NCBI RefSeq assembly: GCF_014764305.1
Contig: NZ_CP061703.1
Location: 310,001 to 374,000 of the forward strand
Direction of reading: 5' to 3'
DNA length: 64,000 nt
Source: Mesoflavibacter profundi
GTDB taxonomy: Bacteria; Bacteroidota; Bacteroidia; Flavobacteriales; Flavobacteriaceae
Part shown: one piece after another, positions 9,412 to 20,600 of the stretch
Layout of the letters: each line of letters begins with the position of its first letter
Position numbering within the stretch: position 1 is the first letter of the stretch
The notes under the pieces: model-generated
Database searches by the model: none
What the model was told of the DNA's origin: nothing
The model's input: only the letters and a program-made list of their open reading frames with translations
Translations under genes and position numbers: made by a program

Positions 9412-10239
9412 TTATAGCGTAGTAGGTTTTCTATATTTATGAAATGGTTGCTTTAATAGATGTTTTAAACTTGCGTTTTCTTTTTCGTTAGGAAACGTAT
9501 CTACACCGTAAACAACATCTTCTCTGTCCATATACATATACGTCCCAAAAATCCTGTCCCAAACAGAAAAGATATTACCGTAATTAGAATCTGTATAAGG
9601 TAACTTGTAGTGATGATGAATTTTATGCATGTCTGGAGAAATTAACACATAACTAATTATTTTATCTACTCGTTTAGACATTTTAATATTTGCATGTGTA
9701 AATTGTGTTGCTACTAATGATAATGATTGGTACAAAAACACAATTGCGATTGGTGTACCTACAATAAAAACACCAAAAAGTGTAAAAGCAAATCTTATAA
9801 AACTTTCTAAAGGATGATGTCTATTTGCAGTTGTTGTATCTACATTATGATCCGAATGATGTACTAGATGTATCATCCATAAAGGTTTTACCTTATGCTC
9901 TACATAATGTGCTAAATACGCACCAAAAAAATCTAATAATAAAACTCCAAGTAAGGCATATAACCATAAAGGCATTTCTGGTAACCAATTAATAATTCCA
10001 AAATTATTTTGCTTTACCCAAAGCGCAGTAAACACTAACAAACCTGCTAATGCAAAATTTATAATAATTGTGGTTAATGTAAAAAACAAATTAGGTACAG
10101 CATGCTGCCATTTTTTATATTTAAAATTGACTAACGGTACAATACCTTCTAAAACCCAAAACAAGGTAATTCCTCCAATTAGTAAAATACTTCTGTGAGT
10201 AGATGGTATAGTTTCAAAATAATTTAAAATAGTTTCCAT
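9412..10239 (-). CDS. Sterol desaturase / fatty acid hydroxylase family membrane protein
   Basis: Integral membrane di-iron oxygenase of 275 residues. The histidine boxes that ligate the two irons are visible: AHYVEHK, HLVHHSDHNVDTTTANRHHP and HKIHHHYKLPYTDSNYGN, with further family residues in VWDRIFGTYMY. Four or five hydrophobic segments surround them. Such proteins hydroxylate or desaturate lipids in the inner membrane; the substrate in Flavobacteriia is not known. About 15 bp separate it from the upstream gene on the same strand, so the two may be co-transcribed. Confidence 0.9.
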   Translation of the reverse strand: METILNYFETIPSTHRSILLIGGITLFWVLEGIVPLVNFKYKKWQHAVPNLFFTLTTIIINFALAGLLVFTALWVKQNNFGIINWLPEMPLWLYALLGVLLLDFFGAYLAHYVEHKVKPLWMIHLVHHSDHNVDTTTANRHHPLESFIRFAFTLFGVFIVGTPIAIVFLYQSLSLVATQFTHANIKMSKRVDKIISYVLISPDMHKIHHHYKLPYTDSNYGNIFSVWDRIFGTYMYMDREDVVYGVDTFPNEKENASLKHLLKQPFHKYRKPTTL

Positions 10240-10254
10240 AACAGCAACAATTTA

Positions 10255-11145
10255 CTAATTTTTTACAATATGCTTTACTTTATTTAAATCTGTTTGATTT
10301 ACTTGATCTTTCCATTTTAAAGCTTCGTCTACTTTATTTATAGCTGTTAAAGAGGTATAGTTTAAAAAGGCAAATAAAGACGTGTTAATTGCATCTACAT
10401 CTTCTAGATTTATCTTTTTTAAAGCTTTGTATACTTTTCTAGCTTTTCCTAAAATTAAGTATTCGTTTAATTGCAAAAGTTCAAGTTTTTGCTGTAACGC
10501 TTGTGTGTTGTCAAAATCACTTTTTGATAATTTTTGCTTAGCTTCTGCAAGATATAATCCAGATAATTCACAGATATCTTTTTTAACAGATTGATGAGCA
10601 AACGTTGCCATATCTTGATATTTTACAGTAAGTCTAAATGTTGAAGAAAACGACTTATTTTCAAAATAATTTGTCAATTCTGGTTGCAAGTAACCTACAT
10701 TTAGCGCATAATTTCTAATCAAATTAGTCAGATTAGCTGTAGAGAAAGGATCTTGATTAGTATTAATTATATTTCCGTTTGGATCCATAATTTTTATTTG
10801 ATCATCGTTAAATCGCTGTTTGTATTTTAAACTTTTACCGTTTAAATGTTTGCCAGCTAACTGCATGTAATCTTGATCACTTAAAATAACTGGAATAAAA
10901 TATTGCCAAACTAACTTATCTACTTGTTCATTTTCAAAAAGTGTTAACTGATATAGTTTTTTATTATCAGCTTCGACTAAAACAGGAATGTTGTCTAATG
11001 CAGATTCTTCCCAAACTGCAATAATCATTTTATTTTCTAAAACAGCAAGTCGTTTTGCAAATTTAAAAGAAGTAAACCACTGTTGCGATACTGCAAAACT
11101 AGTTACAAACAGAATTAAAAGTAGAGATAAGATAGTTTTTTTCAT
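10255..11145 (-). CDS. Exported protein, thioredoxin-like N-terminal half, function unknown
   Basis: A 296-residue exported protein. I place the start at the ATG at 11145, which gives a clean signal peptide (MKKTILSLLLILFVTSFAVSQQ); the 12 codons upstream look untranslated. Residues about 25-150 resemble a thioredoxin fold of the DUF255/Thioredoxin_7 kind (KMIIAVWEES..., VILSDQDYMQLAGKH...), but no CxxC pair is present, so disulfide chemistry is unlikely. The C-terminal half is helical and repeat-like. No experimental function is known to me. Confidence 0.6.
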   Translation of the reverse strand: MKKTILSLLLILFVTSFAVSQQWFTSFKFAKRLAVLENKMIIAVWEESALDNIPVLVEADNKKLYQLTLFENEQVDKLVWQYFIPVILSDQDYMQLAGKHLNGKSLKYKQRFNDDQIKIMDPNGNIINTNQDPFSTANLTNLIRNYALNVGYLQPELTNYFENKSFSSTFRLTVKYQDMATFAHQSVKKDICELSGLYLAEAKQKLSKSDFDNTQALQQKLELLQLNEYLILGKARKVYKALKKINLEDVDAINTSLFAFLNYTSLTAINKVDEALKWKDQVNQTDLNKVKHIVKN

Positions 11146-11189
11146 AAGATTGAATTTACGCCAATAATGCACAAAAACCAAACCAAACT

Positions 11190-11684
11190 TTATAGATTAA
11201 TACGCTTTTTCATTGCTTCAACTATATTATACGCAGCAGGACAAATAGCTACATTTTTCATCGTTAAATTTGATATTTGCTGAAACTTTTTTCTATCCGT
11301 ATGCGGAAATTCGGCACAAGCCTTAGGTCTAACATTATAAATAGAACAATAATTATCGGCACCTAAAAACGTACATGGTACACTTTGTAAGACGTAATCG
11401 TTATCTTCATCAATGCGCAAATACGTATCTATAAACTGTTGCGGTTTCATTTTAAAATGCTTTGCAATACGCTCTACATCTTTATTGGTAAATAACGGAC
11501 CTGTAGTTTTGCAACAATTAGCACAATCTAAGCAATCTGTGCGTTCAAACTCGGCTTCATGCAACTCTTGCATGATGTAATCCAACTGTTTTGGTGGTTT
11601 CTTTTTTAACTTTTTAAAAAAGTTTTTATTTTCCTTATGCTTATCTTTGGCAAGCTTTGGAAGGTTATTTATAAACTCTTGCAT
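11190..11684 (-). CDS. YkgJ-type cysteine cluster protein
   Basis: A small cytoplasmic protein of 164 residues with the CxxCxxCC signature of the YkgJ/UPF0153 family (CLDCANCCKTTGPLF, near residue 57) and a second cysteine group (CTFLGADNYCSIYNVRPKAC). These residues are proposed to bind zinc or an iron-sulfur centre. The N-terminus is lysine-rich. It lies 44 bp upstream of the thioredoxin-like gene on the same strand. Confidence 0.88.
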   Translation of the reverse strand: MQEFINNLPKLAKDKHKENKNFFKKLKKKPPKQLDYIMQELHEAEFERTDCLDCANCCKTTGPLFTNKDVERIAKHFKMKPQQFIDTYLRIDEDNDYVLQSVPCTFLGADNYCSIYNVRPKACAEFPHTDRKKFQQISNLTMKNVAICPAAYNIVEAMKKRINL

Positions 11685-11746
11685 TGTGCAAAAATACTAT
11701 TTTAAAACTATGTTTTTTCGCTTTCGCGGAAATGAATTGAAAGCAG

Positions 11747-11795
11747 AAGTTAGAAGTTAGAAGTTGGAAGTTGGAAGTTGGAAGTTGGAAGTTGG
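11747..11795. repeat. Seven-unit heptanucleotide tandem repeat
   Basis: Seven consecutive 7-bp units: two GAAGTTA followed by five GAAGTTG. It lies 30 bp upstream of the methyltransferase start, in its probable promoter or leader. A second heptanucleotide array of related sequence (GTAGTTA) occurs at 62051. Copy number in such arrays can change by slippage. Confidence 0.9.
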
Positions 11796-11825
11796 AATAT
11801 TGACATTAAAATTGAACATTACAAA

Positions 11826-12524
11826 ATGAAAGACCTTTTTGGTAAAGCCTTACTAGACTATCATAACGGTAATTATACCGAAGACATTATTACCTCAACT
11901 AACATATCTGATGAAGACGATTTACCGCTTCCTTATCTTTTTAGAAGCTTTAAAGACATGCCTAAATTAGAGCAAAAAGCATTAAAATTAGCCAAAGGAA
12001 ACACGCTTGATGTTGGTTGTGGCGCAGGTAGCCATAGTTTGTATTTGCAACAAAAGGGAATTGAAGTTAAAGCAATAGACATCTCTAAAGGCGCAGTAGA
12101 AGTTGCAAAACAAAGAGGCGTTTTAAATATTGAGTATAAATCTATTTTAGACGAAACCGAAACCTTTGATACCATTTTATTACTTATGAATGGTACTGGC
12201 ATTTTTCAGACCTTAAATCAAGTATCTAAATACCTTTTACACTTAAAATCTATTTTAAATGAAAACGGACAAATCTTAATTGATTCTAGTGATATAAAGT
12301 ATATGTACTTAGATGAAGATGGTGGATTTTGGCAAGATATGAACGCGAATTATTATGGCGAATTAGATTATTACATTTCTTATAAAGGTGAAAAAGAAAC
12401 ACCAATGAAATGGCTTTACCTTGACTTTAACTTGTTAGACACTGCTTGTAAAGCTGTTGGTTTAAAATGCAAAATGCTCGCAGAAGGCGAGCATTATGAT
12501 TATTTAGCTAAGCTTTTTATTTAA
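11826..12524 (+). CDS. SAM-dependent methyltransferase (class I)
   Basis: A 232-residue Rossmann methyltransferase. The SAM-binding motif I is LDVGCGAGSHSLYLQ, motif II is VKAIDISKGAVEVAKQRG, and the motif IV region is DTILLLMNGTGIF. The start is placed at the ATG at 11826 (MKDLFGKALLDYHNGNYTED); the open frame upstream runs through the heptanucleotide repeat and is unlikely to be translated. The substrate cannot be told from sequence. Its stop overlaps the stop of the convergent DUF2059 gene by a few bases. Confidence 0.85.
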   Translation: MKDLFGKALLDYHNGNYTEDIITSTNISDEDDLPLPYLFRSFKDMPKLEQKALKLAKGNTLDVGCGAGSHSLYLQQKGIEVKAIDISKGAVEVAKQRGVLNIEYKSILDETETFDTILLLMNGTGIFQTLNQVSKYLLHLKSILNENGQILIDSSDIKYMYLDEDGGFWQDMNANYYGELDYYISYKGEKETPMKWLYLDFNLLDTACKAVGLKCKMLAEGEHYDYLAKLFI

Positions 12525-13048
12525 AGATTATAACCTTTCTCTGATAATTTAGAAATTACAGCTTGGTATAAATCTTTGCTCCACATTTCAGAAATATTAC
12601 TCATAGACGCATTCATAGAATCTTGTGAGTTAACTATTTTCTGTCCTGTTTCGCTAGCATAAAATTCTTTTAAGACAACTTTATCACCTTCTGATAATGC
12701 ATCTGGTTTAAACATGTTTTGACCAGCTTTAGTTGCGTATAAAGCATTCATTTTTTTTACATCTTCATGGGTAAAATGTGCACGATAAGCAGAGACAATC
12801 ATTTGAGCCAGTTCATCCATTGCATCTGTTTTTTTACTTTTTACTTCTGTCCAAACTTCAGCAGGTACATCTTGTGATTTAAATTGATCTTGAAGCATCG
12901 TAAACATTTGGTCTACAACATTTTCATAGTACGCAATGGTACCATTACTTTTTATACATTTTTTTACATCTTCGCTGTAGGCATCTACTTGCGCAAAACC
13001 TGTATTTGCTACTACCAAAAAGCAAATAAGAGTGAATATTTTTTTCAT
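12521..13048 (-). CDS. DUF2059 exported protein
   Basis: A 175-residue protein with a signal peptide (MKKIFTLICFLVVANTGFAQ) and an all-helical mature domain containing AHFTHEDVKKMNALYATKAGQNMF, the hallmark of DUF2059. The family is periplasmic and widely conserved, with no established biochemical role. It converges with the methyltransferase gene. Confidence 0.85.
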   Translation of the reverse strand: MKKIFTLICFLVVANTGFAQVDAYSEDVKKCIKSNGTIAYYENVVDQMFTMLQDQFKSQDVPAEVWTEVKSKKTDAMDELAQMIVSAYRAHFTHEDVKKMNALYATKAGQNMFKPDALSEGDKVVLKEFYASETGQKIVNSQDSMNASMSNISEMWSKDLYQAVISKLSEKGYNL

Positions 13049-13144
13049 TTTAAAAAGATTGTTAATGTGATAAATTTAACAATTATTATGCCACTTCAAA
13101 ATTGAATAACTCATTCAAAAAGTGATTTCTTAGTAACTTAGCAA

Positions 13145-15778
13145 CTATTTCTTTATTATCTTTTTATTAACCTCTCCTTTATTGGTTTGAATTTTTAAGA
13201 AATAAATACCTGAGGTTAATCCCAATAAATTACAATTATTTACATTTTTAAGCCTCAATAATTCTTTTCCTGAAATATCTATCACTTCTATAGTATAAAT
13301 TTCGACTCCTTTAATAGCTTCTATAAAGATATTGTTATTTGTTGGATTAGGAAACACCTTAACTTTATTAATTAAATCATAGCTTTGTACACTTAAATTA
13401 TCTTCAACAACAGTTGTTATTTCATTATTAGTTACAATTGGGGCATTAAAATCAAAGTATATTTCTGCTTGATTAGTGAAAGTATCACCTACAACCAAAC
13501 TTGATTCAGTTTTTATTTTAAACAATACATGACCATCATTGTTAGCATCGTCATATGGTAACTGTATATTTTCAAAAATAAATTCAACTTCATTACCATT
13601 TCTTATTCTTGTATAAAAATTATGACTAGCATCTAAAGGTACTAATGATGAAATATCATATTTTGAGGCATCTATAACATCTTTAACAACAATATTAACA
13701 GCATTTGCTGTACCTGTATTTTCAAATCTTATTAAGTAATGAATAAATTCTCCTACTCTACTAATATCAATTGTTTCTCCTTCTAAACAAGTTTTGTCAT
13801 TTGGATCATAAGAATTCACTACTATTTGATCTAAAGCAAATGTATTGTCCAGTGGTGTTTCATCTGAATCTACTGGAGTTATAGTTGCTAAAAAGTTTAA
13901 AACATCATCACCTAACAAAGGATAACTAACGTCTGTTGGGGTATTTAGGTTCATTGTAAAGGTAATCTCTCTTGTTTCAAAAGGAAGTAACAAATTATAA
14001 TTAAACGACAAAACACCAGTAGACTGGCTATCTGCAATAGGATTAACTGTCACTAAATCCATATGATTATCATCATAAGTTAAATTTAATATCCCTGATA
14101 AAGTTGTTGTACCTTTATTTTTAAATACAATTTTATAATCAGTATCAAAACCAGGTCTTGCTGCCTCTAATGGAACTATAACAACTTCTAAATCATTATA
14201 ATTACCATTTGGTGTAATACAGTAATCTTGGCTAGAAGGGCTTACATCTGAAGGAAAGTTTACAATATTGGATATTGGATTTACTGAAAAATAAACAGGG
14301 TTTTCTAATTGAGGTGTTATAGTATAGTTACCTGATTGTATAGGCATATAATATATTCCTGAATCAGAACTGTAAAACGAATCTACTTCTGAACCATTAT
14401 CTATTTGAATATTTAAATTAGGATAAATCTCATCTCCAACATCACAACCATTATTATCCAAATCGATACTAACTTGTCCTTGAACTTCATAATAGTCACC
14501 TCCAGGAGTAAATGAACAATACTCTGTAAAAATTATAGATTGAGAATTTTGTTGTTGAATCCATCCAGCAAGACTACTATTAATATCATCCAAACAGACA
14601 GCTTCTAAATTAGATAAGTTTTGATAGGTATTGTAAGAATCAATATAGAAAAAATTATTATTGAAACTATTTTTAAGATTTATATAACTAAGGTTTGAAT
14701 TATCACTTAAAACTATTCTACTTAAACTTTCATTATTTTCACTTAAATCTAAGGAAACAAATTGATTATTCTTTAACTCTAACCATTCTACAGTATTATT
14801 ACTAGTAAAGTCGTTCAATAAATTATTATTTAAATAAAGCTTAGTAATAGAAGAATTGCCTGTCACATCTAAGCTTACTATCTGATTATCAGAAACATTT
14901 AAGAGTGTGATAGAATTTGTATTATTAATAATTGAGTTAATATCTGAAAAAGAATTATAATTTAAAAATAACCTATCTAGAAAATTATTACCACTCACAT
15001 CTAAAAAATTCAATTGATTATTTGTAGCATATAAATCTTCAAGAACTATCAAATTATTAATATTTAAATTTTGCAATAAATTATTGCTAACATTTAAATA
15101 TGTAAGCTGGCTTAAATTACCAAAATTAATTGCTGTCAATAAATTAAAATTACAATTCATTTCTATCAAATTTACATTTGAACTTAAATCTAGAGAAGAC
15201 AATTGATTATCTGAAACACTAAGATACTCGATAGCTGAAGCTCCATTTAAATTTATACTATTTAAAGAATTCCCATATGCAGTAAGATCCTTTAGATTTG
15301 AATTATTACTAACATTTAAACTTGTTAAACTATTTGCATAAATCGTTAATTCTTCTAGATTTATAACAGATGTCAAGTCTATTGAAGATAACATATTGTT
15401 ATTACAAAATATTTTTTTTAAGTTAAGATTATTACCTAAAGTGAGATTTGTAATTTGATTATATGAACAATCTAAATTAAATAATTGCATATTATTACTA
15501 ACATCTAAATTTACTAAATTGTTTGATCTGACTTGTAAATTAGTTAGATTAATAAAAGCCTCTATTCCTGATAAATCAGAGATGTTTTTATTTTCTACAT
15601 TCAAATAGTTTATTACCTCAGCCTCATAGGTTTGTATTTCTCCGTCACCGTTAGTATCTATAACAGGATAATTATTAAGTAAAGCATTCTTAAAATTTGC
15701 ATCTGGAATATTAACTATTTGGGCTTGTATTGTGTATATATTAAGAATTAACAAAAAGGACAAGTAGATTTTTTTCAT
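13145..15778 (-). CDS. Secreted leucine-rich-repeat protein with T9SS type A sorting domain
   Basis: An 877-residue secreted protein. The ATG at 15778 gives a signal peptide (MKKIYLSFLLILNIYTIQAQ). Residues about 25-400 are roughly sixteen LRR units of the LxxLxLSxNxL kind (LTNLQVRSNNLVNLDVSNN and similar). A prealbumin/SdrD-like B domain then leads into a DUF7619/DUF11-like segment (NDKTCLEGETIDISRVGEFIHYLIRFENTGTA). The last 75 residues are a type IX secretion sorting domain (VFPNPTNNNIFIEA ... GIYFLKIQTNKGEVNKKIIKK). It is therefore exported through the outer membrane and attached to or released from the cell surface, likely for adhesion or binding. Confidence 0.92.
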   Translation of the reverse strand: MKKIYLSFLLILNIYTIQAQIVNIPDANFKNALLNNYPVIDTNGDGEIQTYEAEVINYLNVENKNISDLSGIEAFINLTNLQVRSNNLVNLDVSNNMQLFNLDCSYNQITNLTLGNNLNLKKIFCNNNMLSSIDLTSVINLEELTIYANSLTSLNVSNNSNLKDLTAYGNSLNSINLNGASAIEYLSVSDNQLSSLDLSSNVNLIEMNCNFNLLTAINFGNLSQLTYLNVSNNLLQNLNINNLIVLEDLYATNNQLNFLDVSGNNFLDRLFLNYNSFSDINSIINNTNSITLLNVSDNQIVSLDVTGNSSITKLYLNNNLLNDFTSNNTVEWLELKNNQFVSLDLSENNESLSRIVLSDNSNLSYINLKNSFNNNFFYIDSYNTYQNLSNLEAVCLDDINSSLAGWIQQQNSQSIIFTEYCSFTPGGDYYEVQGQVSIDLDNNGCDVGDEIYPNLNIQIDNGSEVDSFYSSDSGIYYMPIQSGNYTITPQLENPVYFSVNPISNIVNFPSDVSPSSQDYCITPNGNYNDLEVVIVPLEAARPGFDTDYKIVFKNKGTTTLSGILNLTYDDNHMDLVTVNPIADSQSTGVLSFNYNLLLPFETREITFTMNLNTPTDVSYPLLGDDVLNFLATITPVDSDETPLDNTFALDQIVVNSYDPNDKTCLEGETIDISRVGEFIHYLIRFENTGTANAVNIVVKDVIDASKYDISSLVPLDASHNFYTRIRNGNEVEFIFENIQLPYDDANNDGHVLFKIKTESSLVVGDTFTNQAEIYFDFNAPIVTNNEITTVVEDNLSVQSYDLINKVKVFPNPTNNNIFIEAIKGVEIYTIEVIDISGKELLRLKNVNNCNLLGLTSGIYFLKIQTNKGEVNKKIIKK

Positions 15779-15807
15779 ATTGATATGCGATTTAGTAGCT
15801 AAAATAA

Positions 15808-15833
15808 AAAAAGCTTTGGAAACAAAGCTTTTT
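15808..15833 (-). terminator. Rho-independent terminator after the barrel protein gene
   Basis: A perfect 11-bp stem AAAAAGCTTTG / CAAAGCTTTTT with a GAAA loop sits 27 bp beyond the stop of the barrel gene. The flanking A and T runs make it usable in both directions. Confidence 0.8.
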
Positions 15834-15859
15834 AATGAATAAATAATCAATAATGTTTT

Positions 15860-17590
15860 CTAATCAAAATCAAACTTGTAAGTAGCACCAGCTAAAAACT
15901 GTATACCTTGAACTGGTGTATTTTGCCACTTATTATAATTTTGGGATGCGATATTATTTGCTTTGGCAAAAACTGACCATCGATCTGTTACGTGATAACC
16001 AACATGTGCATTAGCATCTATATAACTATCCAATGTAATTGCTTGATATGAAATTAAAGGAAATGTTGTTAGATACGCTCTATCTTTACGTTCTCCTACA
16101 TAAAATAAATTAGCACCTGCAAACCAATGATCGTCTATTTGGTAATCTAAAAATAAAGACGCTTCAATATCTGGTAAATTCCAAGCTTCTTCTTCACTAT
16201 TAACATCGTAAGTAAAATACTCGGCTTTTAAACCTAAGGTAAAGTTTCTATTTACGTCTACATTTACTTCACCTGCAACGCTAAACGTGTTTACATTATC
16301 ATAAGTTACACCAAAAGAATTTCCGTAAGTATATGGTTGGTCTGTTGCCAACACATCATTATTTACAAATAAAGCTTTATTTTTTTCAGCTTGGTATCTT
16401 CCGCTAATCGTATAACTTGTATTGCTAGATAATTTTCCTCTTAATCCTCCAAATGCATTGTATTGCTGATCTGTAGGAACAATAAATAAATTTGGTGACA
16501 CAAACGGATTTTCTTGTGCAAAATCATGATAGTTATTTTGTATTAATCCTCCTTTTACTCCTGCAAAAACGATTAAAATTTCGTCTACTAATTTATAACT
16601 TGCTGCAATATCTGGATAGATAAAAAACTTACTATCACTAGCTTCTGTATTATTAAAATAAACTGCTTTTAAACCTAAATCTACCGTTAAATCGTCTTGC
16701 TTAAGTTGTAATTTTGGATTGACACCAACTTGAAAATTACCATAGTTTAATTCGGTTGGCGAGTAGTAATCGCGATCAAAACTTCCGCTTAAATAATCTA
16801 CAAAAACACCTGTGTTTATATCTAAATCTTGAATAGTAAATGTACCGTTTACATCGGCTTTAAATCTATTTTCTCCAGAACTGTAATCGTCTCCAAATCG
16901 TCTAAACAACACACTTCCATCATTAACAATTGCATCTTCAAAATTAATATCGCCACCAACATGCGCAGTGTAAAAAGAATGACCAACGTCCAATCCATCT
17001 GCAGTTGTTTGATCAAAAGTTGGTTGTTGTAAACCATACCAATTGTAAGTTTGGTAATTAAATCCACCTAAAGCCGTCCAAGTAAAATCACGACCACGAT
17101 TGGTATAACTTAAATTTAATTTAGAATCTGAAAAACCACTTTCTGTCAACACATCTTCTACATCGCCTTGAGACGATTGATGTGCAATATGAGCGCTTAA
17201 AGATTGATCACGTCCAATTGCATGATTTAAAAATACTTCGCCAAGAATAGTTGTATAAGTCCCAACACCTAAACTAGCATAGTTATCGTATAATTTCACT
17301 TTTTTTGCTTTATCAACAACTGCTGCTTTACCTTTTGCAGGTGTAAATGTTGACGCTACAGGAAACGAAAAAATATTGTATTGCACTTCTTTTTTCGCAC
17401 CAGTTTCGGCATCATCTAACGTTGGCGTTTCTTTGACTTTAAATGCATCCGAAACAGTTGGCGTATATGGCTTTATTACATCTATAACGTCTGTATTTAT
17501 AGTGTCTTGATCTCTTTCTTGAGAAAATAACATTACGGTTGTTATCAGTGATAAAAACAGTAATATGATTTGCTTTTTGTTATTAAACAT
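15860..17590 (-). CDS. Outer-membrane beta-barrel protein, TonB-receptor-like, paired with TPR protein
   Basis: A 576-residue exported protein with a signal peptide ending at FSQ. A short proline-rich linker (VIDVIKPYTPTVSDAF) precedes a barrel rich in alternating aromatic strands, and the protein ends in YKFDFD, a typical outer-membrane C-terminus. No plug domain is visible, so it is not a full TonB-dependent receptor, although homologues are often labelled so. It lies 30 bp downstream of the large TPR gene; this pairing recurs in Flavobacteriia, which suggests a joint envelope function. Confidence 0.75.
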   Translation of the reverse strand: MFNNKKQIILLFLSLITTVMLFSQERDQDTINTDVIDVIKPYTPTVSDAFKVKETPTLDDAETGAKKEVQYNIFSFPVASTFTPAKGKAAVVDKAKKVKLYDNYASLGVGTYTTILGEVFLNHAIGRDQSLSAHIAHQSSQGDVEDVLTESGFSDSKLNLSYTNRGRDFTWTALGGFNYQTYNWYGLQQPTFDQTTADGLDVGHSFYTAHVGGDINFEDAIVNDGSVLFRRFGDDYSSGENRFKADVNGTFTIQDLDINTGVFVDYLSGSFDRDYYSPTELNYGNFQVGVNPKLQLKQDDLTVDLGLKAVYFNNTEASDSKFFIYPDIAASYKLVDEILIVFAGVKGGLIQNNYHDFAQENPFVSPNLFIVPTDQQYNAFGGLRGKLSSNTSYTISGRYQAEKNKALFVNNDVLATDQPYTYGNSFGVTYDNVNTFSVAGEVNVDVNRNFTLGLKAEYFTYDVNSEEEAWNLPDIEASLFLDYQIDDHWFAGANLFYVGERKDRAYLTTFPLISYQAITLDSYIDANAHVGYHVTDRWSVFAKANNIASQNYNKWQNTPVQGIQFLAGATYKFDFD

Positions 17591-17620
17591 AATTTAGTTT
17601 TATTGAATTATGATTGTATC

Positions 17621-20600
17621 TTAATCTTCGGTAATTACAGAAGAATTTGTTTTAGCTTCTTCTGCTTTTATAGTTGCTAATTCGGTTTCGGCTTCCATTT
17701 TTACATCTTCAAAGTTGCTGAAGTTTTTAATCACACTTTCTAAAATGTAAGTCGCTTGAAACGCATCGCCTAAAGCGTAAAAATTCTTTGCCATAACGAT
17801 TAAACCTTTTGCTCCGTAATATTTGTAACCCGAATAATCTTTAGCTAATCGCTGTGCTACTGCGTTAGACGCTTCATAATCGCCTTCTTTGTTTTTAAAA
17901 TAAGCGCTATAGTACAAAGCTTCTGCAGCAGTTTCTCCTGTTGCAGTTGCTTCAACGTTTTGATATGCTGTTTTAGCTTTAGCTTCATCATTTGTTTTGA
18001 TTGCAGAACGTGCAATAATGACGTAAGCATCACTTTTAATTTTGTTATCTAAATTGGTGTTAGCAAGTACTTTTTCCGCGTAAGCGACTGCTTGACTATA
18101 TTGCTCTAATTGATAATTGGCTTGCATTAAATTAGACTGTGCAAACAGAGAGTTTTGCGGAAAATTAGATTCGGCTTCCAAACGTTTTAACGTTGGTATT
18201 GCTGCATTCCAATCTTTTTGGTTTAACTGAATTTGTGATAAACGCAGCAAAGCTTCTTCTGTAAATTCGCTTTGCGATTGATTAACAACATATTCAAAAT
18301 GTGGTTTTGCATTATCTGGCAAGTCCTTTTTAAAATACATTTGCGCCAAATAAAAATGTGCTGAATTGGCATGTAATCCATTAGGAAATTGGTTTAAATA
18401 GTTATTAAACTGCTTAATCGCTGCATTGGTATTGTTGTCTAAAAACTGTTTTTCAGCAGCTTCGTAAGTGTCATTATCTAAATCGGCATTTGTAACTTCT
18501 ACATAATCCAAAGTATTTACCCAAGCTGCATAAGCATCTACCTGACCTAAATCTATGTAGATTAAACGTGCTGTAGAAACCGCTTGATTGGCTTCTGCCG
18601 AATTAGGATAATTCTCTGCCACAGCTTTTAACTTAGTCAATGCGCGTTGGTTATCATTTTTATTGTAAAACACTAATCCTTGACGCAATTGTGCTTTGCT
18701 GTTAAACGGACTTGTTTTGTACTCTGAAATTAAGCGATCAAAGGTTTGAATTGCTTTAGCATCGTCACCAGATTTTACATAAGAATCTCCTAAAGCGTAC
18801 ATCGCATCATCACGTAATTTAGAATTTTTATAGGTTGAAATAAATTGCTCTAACTCACTTCTTTTTTTAGCATCTTGGCTTATGTAACCATAACTCATCG
18901 CTTTTTGAAAGAACGCATAATCGTTTTCTAATTGTCCAACAGCAATTGCTTTTTCGTAAGCCGAAATAGCATCTGTATAACGACTTGACACAAAATAACC
19001 ATCGGCTAAACGCAAGTAAGCATCATTCAATCTTACTTTATCTTCTTTGTGTTTTGAGATAAAACTGTTGAAATACTGCGTCGCTTCACTATATTTTTTT
19101 TGCTTAAAATAGGTATAAGCAATGTTGTAATCTAAGTTAGTGTATTCTGCAGTTGAAGATGCTTCAGTTTGTTGTTCAAACTGTTTAAAACCAATTAAAG
19201 CTTCGTTGTAATCACTTAAATTATAATCGGTTTCGGCGTTCCAAAATGTTGCTCGCGCTGTAAACGTTTGGTCTTGTTGCTCGCTTAATGATTTTTCAAA
19301 AAGGTCTTTTGCGTCTTGGTAATTTCCTTCATTATACAATTCTAAACCACGATAAAATGCTACTTTTTGATATGCTACTTTACTCTCAAAACTCTTTTTG
19401 TTTTTTAATAGTTCTAACGCTTCTTTGTAATTTTTAGACGTAATGTAAGAGTCTATTAAAAGTGTTTCTACTTCATCTTTATATTGCGTATCAGGATATT
19501 TTTCTAAATAACCTGTCAAAACTTGTGGTACCGATTGGTAAGCGTTACCAATCTCGTAACTAATTTTAGCATAATTTAACCAAGCATCTTCCTGAATTTT
19601 TAAATCGTAATCCATTTGAGATGCATTTCTAAAAGCGTTTAATGCTTCTTGCTTTTTACCAACATGCACGTAACTTTCACCTAAATGATAGTAAGCATTT
19701 TGGGCAACGCTATTATTTGCGCTTACAATTTTATTAAATTCTGAAATCGCACTGTCGTAATCTTTTTGCTTGTAATATGCGTAACCTAATTGGTAATAAT
19801 CGGTATTGCTCCACTTACCTTTTCTACCTTGGTATTCTTTTAAATACGGAATAGCTTCGCTGTATTTTTCTAAGTTGAAATAGCTTTCGCCTATAATTTT
19901 ATTAAGTTCAGAAATTTCATTTCTATCACTAGTTGGCAGTTTTTCTTTAGCTAATTCTATCGCTTTTTCAAACTTACCTAGTTTAAAATTTAAATCGGCT
20001 TGATAATAGCTTAGCTTTTCTTTGTACTTTTCGTCATCACTAACTTGATCAAAATACTTGTTGGCGCTATCATAATCATCACCTTGATAAGACATGAAAC
20101 CAAGATAGTATTTTGCTTGAGAACCATATTTTTGTGACGTCTCTACACGCGTTAAATACTTTTTAGCATCGTTATAATTTTTGGTTACAAATGAAGCGTA
20201 ACCATTATTAAAATTGAATTTTTCTCGGTCTGCTCTACTCATAGACGCTTCGTCTACTTTTTCGTACCATTTTTGAGCGTAAGCGTATTTTCCGTTTTCA
20301 AAATAATAATCGGCTACATCTAAAAATGCTGTATTCTTTTTAGTGCTTGTTGGATAATTTTCAACAAAATTTTCCATCATCGTATCTGCGCCTTGCTGGT
20401 TTAATCTAATTGCTGAATTAGCAATATAGAAAGCACAATCACTTTCAATATTTGGATTATCGGTTTGCTTTTTAACCTGACTAAACAAGGTTTGCGCTGC
20501 TAAATATTGCTGATTATTAAATAGTTGAAGTGCTTTTTGATAATCGGTTAAAGGACTTGTATAAATGGCTGTTTGTTGCGCCATCATCATTACCGAAAAT

